DNA of 48,205 bases. Origin: Enterovibrio nigricans DSM 22720. GTDB lineage: Bacteria; Pseudomonadota; Gammaproteobacteria; Enterobacterales; Vibrionaceae. Positions 31,247 to 40,160 of this stretch are shown one piece after another. The translations under genes were made by a program, and so were the position numbers. Under the pieces are notes generated by a model. The model was given only the letters and a program-made list of their open reading frames with translations, ran no database searches and was not told the DNA's origin. Where the stretch lies: NCBI RefSeq assembly GCF_900167155.1, contig NZ_FUXU01000032.1, positions 1-48,205 of the forward strand. The letters are read 5' to 3'. Position 1 is the first letter of the stretch. Every line of letters begins with the position of its first letter.

Positions 31247-31620
31247 TTCCCCTTTTCGAATGATTTCCTTTGCTTACGTTATTCCTAGCAAAGGATTGGT
31301 GAAGCAATTTACATCAATATTTACTGTCAAGAAAGGGATTTGAACCAAGTACTCAATTTGACATTCCTTGTCATTCGGTGAATTTGACCAATTCATCGTA
31401 CAATTCGTAATACCCACGTCAAATCACGATCCCAATTTAATAGAATCTCCTTTATTTCAATGGTGTGACAGCACAAACACTTTATTTTACATTCCATCCT
31501 TCGGCTATGTGAAACAGGGGCCTCGAAGGGTCACAAATTTCATGAATCGTTCTTCACCTGCCTTGTAATCCAGATAGTATTTATTTGACCGCCTCAAAGC
31601 ATTTCAACGAAGGGAACCGG
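31247..31620. other. Divergent intergenic region, 374 bp
   Basis: Separates the ABC operon (-) from the SDR gene (+). A TTGACA occurs at 31358-31363, but no well-spaced TATAAT follows, so promoters here are unassigned. An open frame at 31368-31568 lacks a ribosome site and coding character. Confidence 0.5.
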
Positions 31621-33141
31621 ATGGATATTGATCAGCATTCGTTAGTCACACCGCGCATTCTCGTCATTGGTGCTAATGGCTATATCGGCAGTAATCTGGT
31701 GCCCGCTCTTCTACGTGAAGGGCATTCGGTGAAAGCCACAAGCAGAAACCTCACCCAACTCTCCAAGCAACGCTGGAATAACCACCCCAATGTTTCATTG
31801 CATCACTTAGACCTTGCCAATGATGTTTCTGACACACTTTTAGACATTCTTAAGGACGTAGACATCGTTTACTATTTGGTCCATGGCATGGCGTTAGGAT
31901 CGTCGTTCTATGACTATGAAGTGGCAATGGCACAGAACGTCTCTAACGCGCTCTCTCGTACCAAGATTTCTAGAATTGTGTACCTCGGTGCAACTCAACC
32001 TGATGGCGAGTCCTCGCCCCATTTGAGTGCGCGTAAGGCGACAGGCAACATACTCAGAGAAAGTGGCGTACAAGTCGTGGAGCTCAGAGCTGGGATCATC
32101 ATTGGTTCAGGGTCGGCGGCATTTGAAGTAATGCGGGATGTCGTGAGCCACCTTCCCATTGTCATCGCCCCCACATGGATCAAATCGCAATCTTGCCCTA
32201 TAGCCTTAGAAACCGTCATTATTTATCTAAAACGCATGGTGACACTCTCACTTATGGGTTCTCCCATATATGAAATGAAGGGCCCAGATACCATCAGCTA
32301 CGAACAACAAATGCTCCGGCTGGCAAGACTAATGAACAAGCGCATTGTCATTATTAAATTGCCATTCCTGACACCCAAAATGGCCGCTGCTTGGTTATCG
32401 GTAGTCACCTCCGTACCAACACCTATCGCCACTGCGCTCGTCGAAGGTCTCAGTCATCATTTAGTTGCCCACATAGCAGATGTGTCTGACGCGATCCCCT
32501 TACCACCTATTCACTTTGAAGTAGCCGTAGAAACGGCCCTGTCCGCAGAAAGTGACGTCGTAAGAAACGAAATTTGGGGATATGACCCTGATGCCATTTT
32601 GCGATGGCACAAAGGATACGGTTACTACCCAAAACACGCAGGATTCAGCGTTGATACCGACGCAACAGCCCATGACCTATGGGTCAACATTCAAAAAGTG
32701 GGAGGCGATGAAGGTTACTTTTTTGGCAATTGGCTTTGGGAACTTAGAGGGTACATTGATGCGGCGTTTGGTGGGGACGCGCTTGTTAAGCGACGACCTA
32801 AATCAAATACGTTGAACGTGGGTGATTACATTGATAGCTGGAAGGTGATTCAGTGCGAGCCTCTGCAACATTTATCACTGCTCTTTGGCATGAAAGCTCC
32901 CGGACTAGGACGACTAGAATTTACCCTTACAGACCATGATACGCACCGAACGATAGACATTCGCGCTTGGTGGCATCCCGCGGGGTTTAGAGGGCTTCTT
33001 TATTGGTTTGCGATGATGCCCGCTCACCTCTTCATTTTTAAGGGTATGGCGATTGCTCTTGCAAAAAAAAAGCGGGGCAACAGAAATCAATCCATCGCCC
33101 CGCTCTTAACGTTCGTTTTTATGTTACGGTTTCAAACTTAA
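31621..33141 (+). CDS. NAD(P)-binding SDR/epimerase with DUF2867 C-terminal domain
   Basis: A 506-residue protein. The N-terminal Rossmann domain shows ILVIGANGYIGSNLVPALL (residues about 14-32) and continues as an atypical extended SDR (DIVYYLVHGM, IVYLGATQPDG). The C-terminal 150 residues form a DUF2867 domain (GDYIDSWKVIQCEPLQHLSL, RGLLYWFAMMPAHLFIFKGM). Related proteins are of unknown substrate. ATG 31621 has GAAGGGA upstream. The last about 22 codons run through a terminator of the opposite gene after a run of nine A, so the natural C-terminus may be shorter. Confidence 0.88.
   Translation: MDIDQHSLVTPRILVIGANGYIGSNLVPALLREGHSVKATSRNLTQLSKQRWNNHPNVSLHHLDLANDVSDTLLDILKDVDIVYYLVHGMALGSSFYDYEVAMAQNVSNALSRTKISRIVYLGATQPDGESSPHLSARKATGNILRESGVQVVELRAGIIIGSGSAAFEVMRDVVSHLPIVIAPTWIKSQSCPIALETVIIYLKRMVTLSLMGSPIYEMKGPDTISYEQQMLRLARLMNKRIVIIKLPFLTPKMAAAWLSVVTSVPTPIATALVEGLSHHLVAHIADVSDAIPLPPIHFEVAVETALSAESDVVRNEIWGYDPDAILRWHKGYGYYPKHAGFSVDTDATAHDLWVNIQKVGGDEGYFFGNWLWELRGYIDAAFGGDALVKRRPKSNTLNVGDYIDSWKVIQCEPLQHLSLLFGMKAPGLGRLEFTLTDHDTHRTIDIRAWWHPAGFRGLLYWFAMMPAHLFIFKGMAIALAKKKRGNRNQSIAPLLTFVFMLRFQT
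33063..33104 (-). terminator. Terminator of the DUF2913 gene (minus strand)
   Basis: On the minus strand AGCGGGGC and GCCCCGCT (33104-33097 and 33078-33071) form a stem with an 18-nt loop, followed by nine T. It lies inside the 3' end of the opposing SDR gene. Confidence 0.75.
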
Positions 33142-33777
33142 CGGCAAAGCCACCAGCCTGTCAGCCTTGTTGCTCGGCCACATCACGTATTCACCGTGAT
33201 ATTTAACAATCGATTTGTAATCGGTGACCTTGGTGAGAAGCATTCCTTTTTCAAGCACCGCATCGAGGAACCAAGGTTCTGGGCCTCGTACATAAAGACT
33301 CAACGGTTTAACAAGCTCACCGTCTTGGTTGAAACACTTGGCTAACGCCGCGCTACAAACCGCAAATGAATTCTGCCCATCCGAAATAACACGTACTTTA
33401 CGGCTTATTTCGTATTCAGTATGAACCATCCAATCTTCGGCTTTCAGCATTTCCACCAGCGTATCAAAATGCGCTCGGGTAATCGGATCGTGTGTATCAC
33501 CTTCTGGGTAAACAGTATGATAAACCTTGGCTATATGCTGCATTTGACCTTTAAGGTTGGCATTTTTACCAAGGCTACGCCCTTGCTGTAGCCACGTTGT
33601 CACTTCTTTTGAAACAGCGTTACTGAAACGCTGTTTTTTCATCGCTTGCGCCACCCAACGACACAAGAATGATTCTTCACTCACTGGGTTGTTCTGTACT
33701 TTGCCAGCGGCTTTAATTTCTTCCAACTCGGTCAACGCAGAGTCAACCAATAATTTAATTTCTAGAACGTAACTCAT
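33124..33777 (-). CDS. DUF2913 family protein
   Basis: A 217-residue protein of a family found mainly in Vibrio and relatives, function unknown. Diagnostic segments are EIKLLVDSALTELEEIKAAGK, NNPVSEESFLCRWVAQAMKK and QGRSLGKNANLKGQMQHIAK. It ends 18 nt inside the opposing SDR gene and starts 4 nt after the bcr-like gene's stop side, on the same strand, so it may be co-transcribed with the exporter. Confidence 0.8.
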   Translation of the reverse strand: MSYVLEIKLLVDSALTELEEIKAAGKVQNNPVSEESFLCRWVAQAMKKQRFSNAVSKEVTTWLQQGRSLGKNANLKGQMQHIAKVYHTVYPEGDTHDPITRAHFDTLVEMLKAEDWMVHTEYEISRKVRVISDGQNSFAVCSAALAKCFNQDGELVKPLSLYVRGPEPWFLDAVLEKGMLLTKVTDYKSIVKYHGEYVMWPSNKADRLVALPLSLKP

Positions 33778-33781
33778 GTTC

Positions 33782-34981
33782 TTATTTTTTCGCTAAGCCC
33801 CAGTAAAACAGGGCAGAAAGAATGGCACACGCAGCCATGGCACCTGTCATAGGCCAGGCTGATTGAACTGGAATCGACGCGACTATACCACCAACAAGCG
33901 TGCCTGTCCCAAATCGCATAGTACCTGCAAGTGACGATGCCGTACCCGCAAGCTCAGGATAAGTGCTCAGCACGCAAGCCATCGAGTTACTGCCCACAAT
34001 AGAGATTGTCCCAACAAAGAAAATGACAGGGATTACCGTCCCCCATAAACCCAGATCAAGAACCTGCCCTGCGATCAGCGCGATACCTGCCAACAACTGA
34101 ATTGTAAGGCCGATTTTTAACATTTTTTCGCTGCCTAGCTTGCGTACGAATTTTCCGTTAAAAGACGTCATGAAAATCAGGCACACAACGTTCAAGCCGA
34201 ACAGATAACCAAAGTTTTGGACGCTGACCCCATAGTAGTCGATGTAAACAAACGAACCTGCCGTCAAAAACGAGAACATGCCTGCAAACGAAAAACCGGA
34301 CGCGAAGATATACCCCACCGATTTTTTGGTACGAAGGATCTTGAGATAGTTTCTCAGCGTCGCGCCTATACGCAGAGGCGGACGGCTCTCTACCGGGAGA
34401 GTCTCGGGGATCAGCGTAATAATCAGCACAATGACAAGCACGGAAAAGCCTGCAAGAAGCCAGAAAATTGAACGCCAACCAAACCAAACGGCCAGATAGC
34501 CACCAATCATAGGTGCGGCTAAAGGCGCTACGGTCATCACCAAGGTGATGAAAGACATGGTGCGTGCAAAATCTTCACGGTCGAACATATCACGCACAAG
34601 CGCTTGAATAACGACCGCTGCGGCAGCACCACAAAAGCCTTGTGCTGCACGAATATAGGTCAAGGTATCAATATCAGACGCTAACGCGCTCACCACCGTA
34701 CCCACCAGAAACAGTAACGTACCGACAATAAGCACAGGACGACGTCCATAGCTGTCGGAAATAGGCCCGTGAATAAGCTGTCCAATCGCAAAGCCCGCGG
34801 TATAGGCCGCAAGCGTGGTTTGAACTTGACCCGGTGTCGCCGCAAGATCTCTTGCAATCTCAGGCATTGCAGGCAAGTACATATCAATGGCAAGCGGCGT
34901 CAGTGCTGAGATAGCACCAAGCACGAGGATCAGTAAAAATGTCAGCTGTTGAGCTGGCTGGGTGGTAGCATTCGTTGTCAT
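33782..34981 (-). CDS. bcr: Bcr/CflA-type MFS multidrug exporter
   Basis: A 399-residue transporter with about 12 TM segments. The Bcr/CflA signature is clear: DMYLPAMPEIARDLAATPGQ at the first helices, motif A variant GPISDSYGRRPVL between TM2 and TM3, and FCGAAAAVVIQALVRDMFDR near TM4. It exports drugs such as bicyclomycin by proton antiport. As in E. coli it stands next to rsuA. The gene appears intact. Confidence 0.88.
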   Translation of the reverse strand: MTTNATTQPAQQLTFLLILVLGAISALTPLAIDMYLPAMPEIARDLAATPGQVQTTLAAYTAGFAIGQLIHGPISDSYGRRPVLIVGTLLFLVGTVVSALASDIDTLTYIRAAQGFCGAAAAVVIQALVRDMFDREDFARTMSFITLVMTVAPLAAPMIGGYLAVWFGWRSIFWLLAGFSVLVIVLIITLIPETLPVESRPPLRIGATLRNYLKILRTKKSVGYIFASGFSFAGMFSFLTAGSFVYIDYYGVSVQNFGYLFGLNVVCLIFMTSFNGKFVRKLGSEKMLKIGLTIQLLAGIALIAGQVLDLGLWGTVIPVIFFVGTISIVGSNSMACVLSTYPELAGTASSLAGTMRFGTGTLVGGIVASIPVQSAWPMTGAMAACAILSALFYWGLAKK

Positions 34982-35215
34982 GGACGCCTTGAAATGAAAT
35001 GGTGGAAAAAGAAGTTAGCTTACCACGCAGAACGGGTCAGACGTCACATAATAACACTTAGATTAATTCCCTTGAGGAAATAATGACTTTCTAGTTAGTA
35101 GCGAAAGAAATAACCTCTAAGCCATAGATACTTAGATGAAAAATGCAGACATTGGTGACTATCTCAGTTTGAATCTTTCCTGCACAAAGCATCGTTATTC
35201 TTGATTACAAGGACA

Positions 35216-35245
35216 TAAAAAAGCACTGCGTAAAATCAGTGCTTT
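35216..35245 (-). terminator. Terminator of rsuA
   Basis: On the minus strand AAGCACTG, an 8-nt loop and CAGTGCTT (35244-35237 and 35228-35221) are followed by six T. The rest of the 34982-35215 gap, which precedes the exporter gene, shows no clear element. Confidence 0.78.
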
Positions 35246-35273
35246 CGGTATTCACATTGAGGATCAGATCTGT

Positions 35274-35978
35274 TTATTTTTTTGGCATAAACAACGCAAT
35301 TTCACTTTCAGTCAGGGCGCGGTATTCACCCGGAGCCAAAGCCTCATCAAGCACCAGTTCACCCACTGATTCGCGATGTAAACCTACAACTTTATTACCC
35401 GCTGCAGCGAACATACGCTTAACTTGGTGGTATTTGCCTTCGTGAATAGTCAGCAACACTTCTTTGTCGGCGACTTTTTCCATTTGTGCAGGCAAGGTTT
35501 CTTGTTTCTCACCACGAAGCATCACGCCTTCTGCAAACAAATCCGCCGTTTCTTCTGAGACATCATCATCCAGCAACACGCGGTAGGTTTTATCACATTT
35601 GTGTTTTGGTGATGTGACTCGATGAGACCATTGGCCGTCATCAGTAAGAAGTAGAAGGCCTGTTGTATCACAATCTAGACGCCCGGCTATATGCAATTTC
35701 TCAGCGCTAACCTCATCGATAAGGATGAATACCGTTGGGTTATGTGCATCTTCGTGTGAACAAACGTAGCCATCTGGCTTGTTCATCATGTAGTAACGAG
35801 GGCCAGACAAGCGTAATGGCATGCCATCAAATTCTACATTTGCATCTTCAGCAATTTTTAGTGCACCGCTTTTTACGATATCGCCTTCTACGCTGACACG
35901 TTTTTCTCTCAGCAAAATCGCTGCTTCTCTACGCGTAACACCTACGGTGTCACACAGAAATTTATCTAGCCTAATCAT
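35274..35978 (-). CDS. rsuA: Ribosomal small subunit pseudouridine synthase A
   Basis: A 234-residue enzyme that makes pseudouridine 516 in 16S rRNA. The N-terminal S4 domain (MIRLDKFLCDTVGVTRREA) is followed by the catalytic domain with YMMNKPDGYVCS and GRLDCDTTGLLLL. Asp102 in that motif aligns by number with the catalytic Asp of E. coli RsuA. The C-terminal part has EGKYHQVKRMFAAAGN. Length equals the family norm. It is followed by a good terminator. Confidence 0.95.
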   Translation of the reverse strand: MIRLDKFLCDTVGVTRREAAILLREKRVSVEGDIVKSGALKIAEDANVEFDGMPLRLSGPRYYMMNKPDGYVCSHEDAHNPTVFILIDEVSAEKLHIAGRLDCDTTGLLLLTDDGQWSHRVTSPKHKCDKTYRVLLDDDVSEETADLFAEGVMLRGEKQETLPAQMEKVADKEVLLTIHEGKYHQVKRMFAAAGNKVVGLHRESVGELVLDEALAPGEYRALTESEIALFMPKK

Positions 35979-36241
35979 TGATTGTTATCCGGGAAGCAAT
36001 TTAGCGGCGCAGTATATAACGAAATCACACTAATCGGCAGGTGCTGATTCAACATTTGTTTCTATGGAATATGCCAGCTCAGGGCGTTCTTGACGCTATT
36101 TGAACGTGAATACGTCATCGCGAGGTCTTATGATTTAGCTTCCCAGAATTGCACTTCCCTTCGGTATGTTCAAAACTTAGAGCCTGGGAACTTAACATTT
36201 TCGTTACAGTCTAATTTCTGACATTGGTCTGGTGACTTATT

Positions 36242-36270
36242 TTGGTAGTTTGTAAATTCAGGTTTATAAT
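36242..36270 (+). promoter_or_regulatory. Sigma70-like promoter before the GNAT gene
   Basis: TTGGTA at 36242-36247, a 17-nt spacer and a perfect TATAAT at 36265-36270. The start codon is at 36307. The rest of the 35979-36306 gap shows no further clear element. Confidence 0.55.
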
Positions 36271-36306
36271 CTTTAATCTCGTAACCTATTGATCAGGTAT
36301 GCATTT

Positions 36307-36774
36307 ATGAATATTTCGCTGTTGGCACCGTCTGTGAACTCTATGTCGCGTCTTTTAGACCTGTCAAAGCAGTTACACGATTATGAAGCATTATCATTTG
36401 ATGTTGAGCATATCACGACAGCGTTTAATTTCCTGATCTCTAACCCAAGCCACGGCGATGTCTTTCTTGTCGCAGTCAACCATGACGATGAACAAGAGAT
36501 TATTGGGTTTGTTGTCCTCTGCTACAGCTTCAGTGTTGACCTTGGTGGTCAAATTGCCGTTATAGACCAGATTTACCTGACGCCAGAATGGCGACGTCAA
36601 GGTGTTGGCTCTCATGTCCTCCCCAATATCGAAACCCACGCTTTAGCTAAAGAGTGTCATGCTGTCATATTGGAAGTGAATATCGGTAACAGCGGTGCTC
36701 GCGAGTTTTATGAGCAATTCGATTACATGCCTCGTCGTCAACATTGCATCATGTCCAAACGTTTGATGCGATGA
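36307..36774 (+). CDS. GNAT family N-acetyltransferase
   Basis: A 155-residue acetyltransferase. Motif A is present as YLTPEWRRQGVGSHVLPNIE (acetyl-CoA pyrophosphate loop RRQGVG), followed by the C-terminal NSGAREFYEQFDYMP motif B region. Substrate unknown. ATG 36307 is preferred over the upstream TTG at 36289. It stands between rsuA and radD, a position where E. coli has no gene. Confidence 0.85.
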   Translation: MNISLLAPSVNSMSRLLDLSKQLHDYEALSFDVEHITTAFNFLISNPSHGDVFLVAVNHDDEQEIIGFVVLCYSFSVDLGGQIAVIDQIYLTPEWRRQGVGSHVLPNIETHALAKECHAVILEVNIGNSGAREFYEQFDYMPRRQHCIMSKRLMR

Positions 36775-36806
36775 TGTGGCCTTTACACAAACACATCGTT
36801 AAACTG

Positions 36807-36832
36807 GGCAGCCTAATACGGCTGCCTTTTTA
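36807..36832 (+). terminator. Terminator after the GNAT gene
   Basis: GGCAGCC (36807-36813), loop TAATAC, GGCTGCC (36820-36826), then TTTTT. It ends 8 nt before the radD start. Confidence 0.8.
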
Positions 36833-36840
36833 GTTTTTTC

Positions 36841-38616
36841 ATGTATACCCTTCGTCCCTACCAAACTGATGCGGTTAAAGCCGTTGTTCATTATTTCAGA
36901 AAGAATGGCTCTCCCGCCGTTGCAGTTCTGCCTACGGGCGCCGGAAAAAGTCTGGTGATTGCTGAATTGGCAAAACTTGCACGGGGTCGTGTGCTCGTGC
37001 TGGCTCACGTAAAAGAGTTGGTTGAGCAAAACCACGAGAAATATGAAGGATATGGCATGAAAGGTGGTATTTTCTCCGCCGGTTTAGGCCGAAAAGAAAG
37101 CAGCGACAAAGTGGTTTTCGCTTCGGTCCAGTCAGTCGTTCGTAATTTAGACGCGTTTAAAGATCAGTTTTCGCTGCTTGTCATCGATGAATGCCACCGC
37201 GTACCTGATAATGAAGACAGTAGCTACCGTAAGGTAATTTCACACCTGCAAGAGGTTAACGCCGGCATCAAGGTATTAGGCTTGACGGCGACGCCTTATC
37301 GTCTGGGAATGGGATGGATTTATCAGTTCCACACCGCGGGTCGCGTTCGCAGCGAAAAGCCTCGTTTCTTCAAAGACTGCATTTTTGAGCTCCCTATCCG
37401 CTTCCTGCTAGATGAAGGGTTCCTCACTGAAGCCAAAATCCTTGATGCTCCCGTGTTGAGTTATGATTTTTCAAGCCTGAAAGCATCTCCGACCGGGTTT
37501 TATAAAGAAGCAGATTTAGATCGTGTTATCGAAAATGCGCCCCGAGCTACGCCTCAAATTGTCACTCAGGTGCTCGACTACGCAAAAGAGCGCCATGGTG
37601 TGATGATATTTGCCGCCACGGTTAAACATGCTCAGGAGATCCTCACCTTATTGCCAGCGGAAGAATCCGCACTCGTGATTGGTGATACCGCACTAGATGA
37701 ACGCGACAGCATTATTCAGCGATTCAAACGCCGTGAACTAAAATTCTTGGTCAACGTTTCCGTACTGACGACAGGGTTTGATGCGCCGCATGTTGACCTA
37801 ATTGCGATTCTTCGCCCCACAGAATCCGTCAGCCTCTATCAGCAAATAGCTGGCCGAGGTTTACGCCTATCACCAGGAAAAAAAGATTGTCTGATTCTGG
37901 ATTATGCCGGAAATGTCTATGATCTGTACCAACCAGAAATTGGTGATCCTAAACCGGATAGTGACAGTGAGATTGTGACCGTTCCCTGCCCCGCTTGCGG
38001 ATTCAACAACAATTTCTGGGGCAAGCTCGACAATAACGGTTTTTTGATTGAGCACTATGGCAGACGCTGCCAAGGCTTCTTTGAAGATGACGAGGGTGAA
38101 AGAGAAATTTGCGGTTATCGCTTCCGTGCAAAGTTTTGCAGTGAATGTGGCGCCGACAACGACATTGCCGCGCGCCGCTGTCACCAATGTGACCATGCGC
38201 TTGTTGACCCAGATAAAAAGCTTCGCGATGCGCTAAAGCTTAAAGACGCCTTGATCATGGCGTGCGCAGACATGAGACTGGAAGCTGGGAAGAATAAGTT
38301 TGACAAGCCTCAGCTCAAAGTAACCTATGTTGGACAAGATGGGGCTGAAATCCATGAAGTCTGGCCGTTGTCGACAAAGCGACAGAAGCAAGAGTTTTTG
38401 GCCAAATTCATTAATCCGCATTTGATTGATCGCCATCGACCTTTTACCGATACTGTCCCATCAAAAGTGGAACGCGCCGAACATCGCCTTCGGTTTCCTG
38501 ACTTTGTCGTTGCAAGAAAAAATGGACGATTTTGGGCCATCAGAGACAAAATCTTCGACCTGACCCAATTTGCATCGCAACAGGACGTTAGCAACATGCT
38601 ATCTCACGTAGCTTGA
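36841..38616 (+). CDS. radD: RadD (YejH) DEAD/DEAH-type DNA repair helicase
   Basis: A 591-residue superfamily 2 helicase. Motif I LPTGAGKSLVIAEL (about residues 30-43), motif II VIDECHR, motif III LTATPYR and motif VI QIAGRGLR are intact. The C-terminal part holds two cysteine clusters (CPACGF and C-x-x-C pairs near CSECGAD and CHQCD), as in E. coli RadD. RadD acts in double-strand break and replication-fork repair with RecA and SSB. It lies next to rplY, as in E. coli. The start follows a T-rich terminator tail and has a weak ribosome site. Confidence 0.92.
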   Translation: MYTLRPYQTDAVKAVVHYFRKNGSPAVAVLPTGAGKSLVIAELAKLARGRVLVLAHVKELVEQNHEKYEGYGMKGGIFSAGLGRKESSDKVVFASVQSVVRNLDAFKDQFSLLVIDECHRVPDNEDSSYRKVISHLQEVNAGIKVLGLTATPYRLGMGWIYQFHTAGRVRSEKPRFFKDCIFELPIRFLLDEGFLTEAKILDAPVLSYDFSSLKASPTGFYKEADLDRVIENAPRATPQIVTQVLDYAKERHGVMIFAATVKHAQEILTLLPAEESALVIGDTALDERDSIIQRFKRRELKFLVNVSVLTTGFDAPHVDLIAILRPTESVSLYQQIAGRGLRLSPGKKDCLILDYAGNVYDLYQPEIGDPKPDSDSEIVTVPCPACGFNNNFWGKLDNNGFLIEHYGRRCQGFFEDDEGEREICGYRFRAKFCSECGADNDIAARRCHQCDHALVDPDKKLRDALKLKDALIMACADMRLEAGKNKFDKPQLKVTYVGQDGAEIHEVWPLSTKRQKQEFLAKFINPHLIDRHRPFTDTVPSKVERAEHRLRFPDFVVARKNGRFWAIRDKIFDLTQFASQQDVSNMLSHVA

Positions 38617-38801
38617 ACATAGCCGTTTGAAAATAGAGCACATTGATTCAATCACCTTCACTTTGCCTAGAAAGGCAACAAACAGGTGCAAGAACCCATG
38701 TAACGTCGCATTTTCCCTTGTTATACACTAGGTCGGGTGTTAATATCCGCGCTCGATTTACTCGGCACTTAGTTTGGTCGCAAATCTAGGTGTATTTTTT
38801 C

Positions 38802-38817
38802 ACTCTCTATTAAGAGT
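38802..38817 (+). promoter_or_regulatory. Small hairpin covering the rplY ribosome site
   Basis: ACTCT (38802-38806) pairs with AGAGT (38813-38817). The only Shine-Dalgarno-like sequence, AAGAG, lies in the 3' arm, 8 nt before the ATG. The stem is weak; autoregulation by L25 is speculative. Confidence 0.3.
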
Positions 38818-38824
38818 ATTTATT

Positions 38825-39103
38825 ATGAAATTTGAAGCAGTAGTACGTACTGAGCAGGGTAAAGGTGCGAGCCGCCGCCTGCGTCACGCTGAGCAATTCC
38901 CAGCAGTTGTTTACGGTGGTGAAGCAGCTCCAGTTGCAATCGCTCTGGATCAAAAAACTGTAATCAACCAAATGGACAAGCCAGAATTCTACGAAGTGAT
39001 TACTCTAGTAATCGACGGCGTTGAAGTTAAGGTTAAGCCTCAAGACATCCAACGTCACCCGTTCAAGCCTAAAGTTCAGCACATGGACTTCATCCGCATC
39101 TAA
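38825..39103 (+). CDS. rplY: 50S ribosomal protein L25
   Basis: A 92-residue single-domain L25 (short form), binding 5S rRNA. It starts [20 protein letters not shown] and ends [13 protein letters not shown], both typical. No C-terminal CTC extension is present, as in E. coli. The 200-nt leader and the terminator 22 nt downstream indicate a monocistronic unit. Confidence 0.96.
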   Translation: MKFEAVVRTEQGKGASRRLRHAEQFPAVVYGGEAAPVAIALDQKTVINQMDKPEFYEVITLVIDGVEVKVKPQDIQRHPFKPKVQHMDFIRI

Positions 39104-39124
39104 TTGCGTTTGAGCTTGAAAGAG

Positions 39125-39150
39125 AAAAGCACCCCTAGGGTGCTTTTTTT
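39125..39150 (+). terminator. Terminator of rplY
   Basis: AAAAGCACCC, loop CTA, GGGTGCTTTT (39125-39134 and 39138-39147), then more T. Confidence 0.9.
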
Positions 39151-39214
39151 ATATCGGTATCAAACGTTTGAGTCACCGTGAGCCCGTATCACGTTTCAAT
39201 TTCCAGAAACGTAT

Positions 39215-39493
39215 TCAGTCTTCGCCCCAATTGTCATCATCAAAAAGTGACTGCTGAGGGTTGAGTTCTTCTCTATTCTTTTGCTCAGCTTCCTTCGCCC
39301 GTTTTGCACGGAGCACCGTTTGATGACGTTGCTTACACAATCTTACAACGTTGCGTCTCTGTTCATTGGTAAAGTCGTTCCATTGAAAGCGCTCATTTCT
39401 GCTTCTGAAACATCCTTTACAGTATCCTTTGTTATTCACCTGGCAAACCCCAATACAGGGACTGGGCACAGTAAAGAAGTCTAATTGTTCCAT
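39215..39493 (-). CDS. DUF1289 family protein
   Basis: A 92-residue protein with the DUF1289 cysteine pattern SPCIGVCQVNNKGYCKGC, then WNDFTNEQRRNVVRLCKQR. The four or five cysteines probably bind a metal. Function unknown. ATG 39493 is chosen because the family begins just before the Cys motif and AGG lies upstream; ATG 39535 is possible. Confidence 0.85.
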   Translation of the reverse strand: MEQLDFFTVPSPCIGVCQVNNKGYCKGCFRSRNERFQWNDFTNEQRRNVVRLCKQRHQTVLRAKRAKEAEQKNREELNPQQSLFDDDNWGED

Positions 39494-39711
39494 GCGCAAA
39501 CCTGTGTGGAGATCCTTATGGTACGTTTCATTCAAGCGATATTTTCGACGAAATGCAAACTTTGTCTTTCAATATCTTTATTTAACAATATGTTGAACTC
39601 TTCTTCAATGGCCTTGATTTTCCGATATTTAGGCTGAAAACGGCATTTTTCGCTCAGTCATTTCCCCTAGCCATTCAAAATATCATTGCGTTTAGTCGTC
39701 TAAATTTGTTA

Positions 39712-39737
39712 GGTTAACAACATAACCTATTGGTTAT
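39712..39737. promoter_or_regulatory. Repeated GGTTA/TAACC half-sites, operator-like
   Basis: GGTTA at 39712, TAACC at 39723 and GGTTA at 39732, with the perfect dyad ATAACC-TATT-GGTTAT at 39722-39737. They lie 60-85 nt before the start of the small conserved gene at 39796. The remaining part of the 39494-39795 gap is AT-rich without other clear signals. Confidence 0.4.
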
Positions 39738-39795
39738 AAGTGAATTATCAGAACAGATGATTAGCTTCAGGGAAGAATGTAATTTAGGAGGAATT

Positions 39796-40107
39796 ATGTC
39801 GTTTTTCGTTCCGTCGGCAGAGTCTCAGGATCAAGCAGAATCCATCTATACCGCCATTGCCAAACATGTTGACGCCCCCGTGTCTGACGTGCGCATTTCT
39901 ACTCTGCAATGGGAACACGAAGGCGTAGAAGTTACCGCCCGAGTAGGAGAGAAATTACCCACTTGCTTCGGATGTGAAGATGAAGTCGTGCTCGCGATCT
40001 TTGATTGTGGCGACATCTTCAAAATATGTACCCCAAATCGTGGTGCCGTTTGCTTTGACCCCGTCGTTGCGTCTCGCCCCTTCATATCAAACGTCGATTT
40101 CTTCTAA
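39796..40107 (+). CDS. Small conserved protein of unknown function
   Basis: A 103-residue protein from ATG 39796, which has AGGAGG at an ideal distance. It is acidic and beta-rich (ISTLQWEHEGVEVTARVGEK, EDEVVLAIFDCGDIFKI) and has four or so cysteines. No family recognised. It is followed by a strong terminator shared with polB. Confidence 0.7.
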   Translation: MSFFVPSAESQDQAESIYTAIAKHVDAPVSDVRISTLQWEHEGVEVTARVGEKLPTCFGCEDEVVLAIFDCGDIFKICTPNRGAVCFDPVVASRPFISNVDFF

Positions 40108-40129
40108 CGATTGACGTACAGGCTGACAA

Positions 40130-40157
40130 AACGCCGACAGCAGTGTCGGCGTTTTTT
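40130..40157. terminator. Terminator between the small gene and polB
   Basis: AACGCCGACA, loop GCAG, TGTCGGCGTT (40130-40139 and 40144-40153), with A before and T after. It serves two convergent genes. Confidence 0.88.
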
Positions 40158-40160
40158 GCT

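Noticed and set aside
31368-31568. Small + strand open frame in the 374-bp divergent gap
   Set aside because: No ribosome site, odd composition and no family resemblance; it is probably non-coding.
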